From: Planctomycetota bacterium
GTDB lineage: Bacteria; Planctomycetota; PUPC01; JABMSA01; JAUWKK01
Direction of reading: 5' to 3'
Assembly: GCA_030614245.1 (NCBI GenBank)
Contig: JAUWKK010000134.1
Span: 1 to 7,353 of the forward strand
DNA: 7,353 nucleotides
Shown in pieces: positions 5,668 through 7,353 of this stretch; the stretch's first letter is position 1; every line of letters starts with the position of its first letter. Both the position numbers and the translations under genes were made by a program. The notes beneath the pieces are model-generated. The model worked only from the letters and a program-made list of their open reading frames with translations. It did not search any database and had not been told where the DNA came from.

Positions 5668-6296
5668 GATACGAATATCATTTCCGCAATTTGGGATCTG
5701 AATTCTTCGCGCGCCCTTTCGAGACGCGCGTCGAAGGAATTGTCGAAGACAGCCCGGCCATCGCCACTTCGGATGATTGCCCCACCGGTGATGCCGGCCG
5801 GTGTCTTGTCAACCGACAGGCTGATGTTACGGCCGGCCTTCTTGAGCGCCTCTGCAACGGCTTCGCGCACCCGCCCGGCATCGGCGCTGTCACGCTCGGC
5901 GAGTGCAATTGCAAATCTCTCGCCGGGCATCTGCTCGATGGCCCTGACGCAGAGATCGACGACGACATCGATATCGGTTCCGGGGGCCGCCAGCTTCTCG
6001 CTCGCTGCGTCGAAGATGGAATCGATCATCTGCTGACGGGCAGAGAGTTCGACGGCCCGCACTTCGCTCGAGACGCTTGACAGGATGCGCTGGGCCTCGT
6101 GTTCGACGCGTCTTCGCGCATTTTCTATTGCATCGTCGATCATCCGCTCGGCTTCTTCCCTGGCGTTGCGGATGATTGTCTCGGCGTGCTGTTCGGCGCG
6201 TTTTTGCAGGCGCTGAGCGCGTCGTTCGGCGCCGGCGAGGATCTCCTTGGCCAGAGGCTCAGCGGGCGACTTATCAGATGATGCATTCTCCGGCAT
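5664..6296 (-). CDS. ntpE: V/A-type ATPase subunit E (peripheral stalk)
   Basis: Subunit E forms a peripheral stator stalk that holds the A3B3 head against rotation, normally with a partner G/H subunit. The 210-residue protein has a long Ala/Glu/Arg-rich helix (about residues 15-95) that fits the coiled-coil stalk. A globular head follows, containing AGITGGAIIRSGDGRAVFDNSFDARLE, the family's most recognisable region (about 165-191). ATG 6296 has AAGGAG ten bases upstream. The gene ends in a 4-base ATGA overlap with A. No G/H partner gene is visible beside it. The Ala/Glu/Arg helix makes low-complexity matches to other coiled-coil proteins, but the C-terminal motif and position make E the clear choice. 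Confidence 0.93.
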   Translation of the reverse strand: MPENASSDKSPAEPLAKEILAGAERRAQRLQKRAEQHAETIIRNAREEAERMIDDAIENARRRVEHEAQRILSSVSSEVRAVELSARQQMIDSIFDAASEKLAAPGTDIDVVVDLCVRAIEQMPGERFAIALAERDSADAGRVREAVAEALKKAGRNISLSVDKTPAGITGGAIIRSGDGRAVFDNSFDARLERAREEFRSQIAEMIFVS

Positions 6297-6379
6297 GCGG
6301 CGGCGTCTCCTTACGGAACGGAACGACTGCTTAACACCGATCAGTTGGCTTGGCTGTCCAGATAGGCCATCTTCTCATT

Positions 6380-6412
6380 ATCTGAGTTTATCCGCGTTTA
6401 TCCGTGGTTTCA
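6380..6412 (+). repeat. Dispersed 10-bp-period repeat, copy 2, between subunits F and E
   Basis: ATCTGAGTTT, ATCCGCGTTT and ATCCGTGGTTTCA in series form a diverged copy of the 170-202 repeat. It lies in the only loose gap of the ATPase operon (6297-6419) and ends a few bases from the stop of F. The heptamer ATTATCT occurs on both sides (6377-6383 and 6413-6419), which might be a target-site duplication, although part of the left copy belongs to the repeat consensus. Apart from this repeat and the binding site of E, I see nothing in the gap. Confidence 0.75.
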
Positions 6413-6419
6413 ATTATCT

Positions 6420-6782
6420 TTACACATGTATGCCGACGGCCTCGTGGATGAGTTCCATCAGGTTGGGCCGGCCTTCGATGGGGCCCTTTCGCGTGGGGAT
6501 TTCCACCAGGATGGACGTCCTGGCTTCGAAACGGATGGCGTTGACCCTGTCGCGGATCATCTGTGCTGCGGCATCAGTGATGATGATGATCGGCACGCGG
6601 GCGCGGATCGCCTGCTCGAGTGCGAGGCTTGCTTCGTTGGCGTCGGAAACCGCCTGCCCGCGCAATCCCGCGAAGCGGAAGCCCAGGATGGTGTCGTCGT
6701 CGCCGATGACGAAGAACTTCCCTGCCTGCGATTCTGGCAGGTCGCGCGACGTGATTACCGGCTCGCTGCGTCGTCCGTTCAC
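6420..6782 (-). CDS. ntpF: V/A-type ATPase subunit F (central stalk)
   Basis: Subunit F binds D in the rotor and tunes ATPase activity. The 120-residue protein has the family core: KFFVIGDDDTILGFRFAGL (about 22-40), IIIITDAAAQMI (65-76) and VEIPTRKGP (93-101). The start is GTG 6782, four bases after the stop of K, with only a weak GGGG-type binding site, so coupling to K is likely. This gives about 20 residues before the conserved core, more than in many F subunits; a later GTG (residue 9) is possible but has no better binding site. It lies upstream of E, whereas many operons place F between C and A. NtpF naming follows the eubacterial V-type convention where letters differ between systems. 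Confidence 0.93.
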   Translation of the reverse strand: MNGRRSEPVITSRDLPESQAGKFFVIGDDDTILGFRFAGLRGQAVSDANEASLALEQAIRARVPIIIITDAAAQMIRDRVNAIRFEARTSILVEIPTRKGPIEGRPNLMELIHEAVGIHV

Positions 6783-6786
6783 GGCA

Positions 6787-7173
6787 CTACCCCATCTTGC
6801 CGAGCAGCATGATCGCGACGATCAGGCCGTAGATGGCGATGCCTTCGGCGAGGCCGACGAAGATGAGCGACCTGGCCATCAGGTCGGGATTCTCGCTGAC
6901 GGCGCCCATAGCGGCGGAGCCGACCTTCGCGACTGCGTACGCAGCGCTCCAGCTCGCGCCGATAGTCACCGCGGCAACGGACATCGCGATGAAGACGTCG
7001 TTCCGGCTCATCCCTGCCCCTCCGGCGGGCGGGTTCGATATTTCCGCTATGCCTCCCACCTGCCCCGGTTCAGCCGCCGCGAGCGCGCTATTGAGCGTCA
7101 GGCCGATACCGACAGCCGCGATCACGATGACCAGGGCCATCCACGCAGTGAACCGACGAAAACGTTTCTTCAT
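6787..7173 (-). CDS. ntpK: V/A-type ATPase membrane rotor subunit K (c), with N-terminal signal-like segment
   Basis: This is the proteolipid that forms the membrane ring and carries the coupling ion. The 128-residue product has three hydrophobic segments: about 9-33, 58-85 and 101-125. The last two are the usual c-subunit hairpin. The second hairpin helix contains GLAEGIAIYG with the essential carboxylate E110; the loop SENPDL (93-98) faces the cytoplasmic stalk. The first segment, after MKKRFRR, looks like a signal peptide with a possible cleavage site after ALAAA (30-34). The start at ATG 7173 has AAGGAG five bases away. A second start, ATG 7011, has GGAGG seven bases away and would give a 74-residue, two-helix protein. 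Both look functional; I keep the long form because its leader is a clean signal sequence. The glutamine and serine that mark Na+ binding in Ilyobacter-type F-ATPase c rings appear to be missing. Confidence 0.92.
   Translation of the reverse strand: MKKRFRRFTAWMALVIVIAAVGIGLTLNSALAAAEPGQVGGIAEISNPPAGGAGMSRNDVFIAMSVAAVTIGASWSAAYAVAKVGSAAMGAVSENPDLMARSLIFVGLAEGIAIYGLIVAIMLLGKMG
7019..7023 (-). promoter_or_regulatory. Possible internal ribosome binding site for a short form of subunit K
   Basis: GGAGG on the minus strand, seven bases before the in-frame ATG at 7011. The product from there would start MSRNDVFIAM and contain only the two-helix hairpin. The site is as good as the upstream one, but it lies in a Gly/Pro-coding stretch that could give GGAGG by chance. 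Confidence 0.4.
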
Positions 7174-7178
7174 GATTT

Positions 7179-7184
7179 CTCCTT
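7179..7184 (-). promoter_or_regulatory. Ribosome binding site of subunit K
   Basis: AAGGAG on the minus strand, five bases before ATG 7173. The dispersed repeat unit starts at the very next base (7185), so the repeat makes up the leader of this gene. Confidence 0.8.
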
Positions 7185-7353
7185 AGAAAGGCAACCACAG
7201 ATAAACGCTGATAAACGCGGATCAGAAAGAACTCATATCTGTGTTCATCTGTGTTCATCTGCGTGTTCACTCTTCTCTGTTCTAATCTGCGGTTTCATCC
7301 GGGCAAGAAAGCCAACCACAGATTAACGCTGATTAACGCTGATCAGAAAGAAC
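7185..7353. repeat. Cluster of dispersed repeats upstream of subunit K
   Basis: Two direct copies of a 48-base unit (7185-7232 and 7306-7353) differ at about four positions. Each contains AACCACAGAT, then two AACGCTGAT-like steps and ATCAGAAAGAAC, which is the reverse orientation of the 170-202 family. Between them (7233-7305) lies a degenerate copy in the plus orientation: ATCTGTGTTC at 7237-7246 and again at 7247-7256, then ATCTGCG, and AATCTGCGGTTTCATCC at about 7284-7300. Opposed copies could pair into a hairpin. The 180 bases before subunit K hold no gene and no promoter I can defend. The second unit ends exactly at the window edge, so the cluster may continue. Confidence 0.82.

Noticed and set aside
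4930..6036. 368-codon plus-strand open frame opposite subunits A and E
   Set aside because: Shadow of the A and E genes, with no recognisable domain.
6247..7326. 359-codon plus-strand open frame opposite E, F and K
   Set aside because: It crosses three recognised genes and the repeat cluster, and part of its product simply translates the dispersed repeat.

Overview
The window looks like a G+C-rich bacterial chromosome segment dominated by a V/A-type (vacuolar/archaeal-type) ATPase operon on the minus strand. The taxon cannot be fixed from sequence alone. Compact V/A-type ATPase genes packed with non-coding dispersed repeats (a 10-bp-period ATCTGCGTTC family, a TGTCATGCTGAGC inverted repeat, heptamer arrays) would suit uncultivated phyla such as Armatimonadota or Planctomycetota, but this is a weak guess.

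Layout, left to right. Positions 1-207 hold no gene, only a hairpin-like inverted repeat (31-114) and one copy of the 10-bp-period repeat (170-202) that runs up to the ribosome binding site of the next gene. Positions 211-828 (+) encode a short, PglC-like polyprenyl-phosphate sugar-1-phosphate transferase. Positions 811-1273 are an unusual array with a 194-bp period (two full units and a partial third) between two convergent genes. Every unit carries a copy of the 3' end of the sugar transferase and of the 3' end of the facing UspA-like gene. The two full units also carry a nearly invariant module that can fold as a four-way cloverleaf. Positions 1238-1690 (-) encode the UspA-like protein. Positions 1737-1866 are two back-to-back arrays of exactly nine heptamers each; the second supplies the last codons and stop of the next gene.

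The ATPase operon is read from right to left: K (membrane rotor subunit c, 7173-6787), F (6782-6420), E (6296-5664), A (catalytic, 5667-3901), B (3904-2504), D (2501-1845), then perhaps the UspA-like gene. E/A and A/B overlap by 4 bases, B/D are 2 bases apart and K/F are 4 apart, so these genes are probably translationally coupled. Only the F-E gap (123 bases) is loose, and it holds another dispersed repeat. A and B form the catalytic hexamer, D and F the central rotor stalk, E a peripheral stalk, and K the membrane ring. Subunits I (membrane stator) and C are not in the window and would be expected upstream of position 7353 if present. The last 180 bases are a cluster of dispersed repeats directly upstream of the K ribosome binding site.

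The most interesting parts are the gene-end-capturing 194-bp array with its conserved cloverleaf module, the paired 9+9 heptamer arrays, and subunit K, which has a signal-peptide-like N-terminus and two good translation starts.
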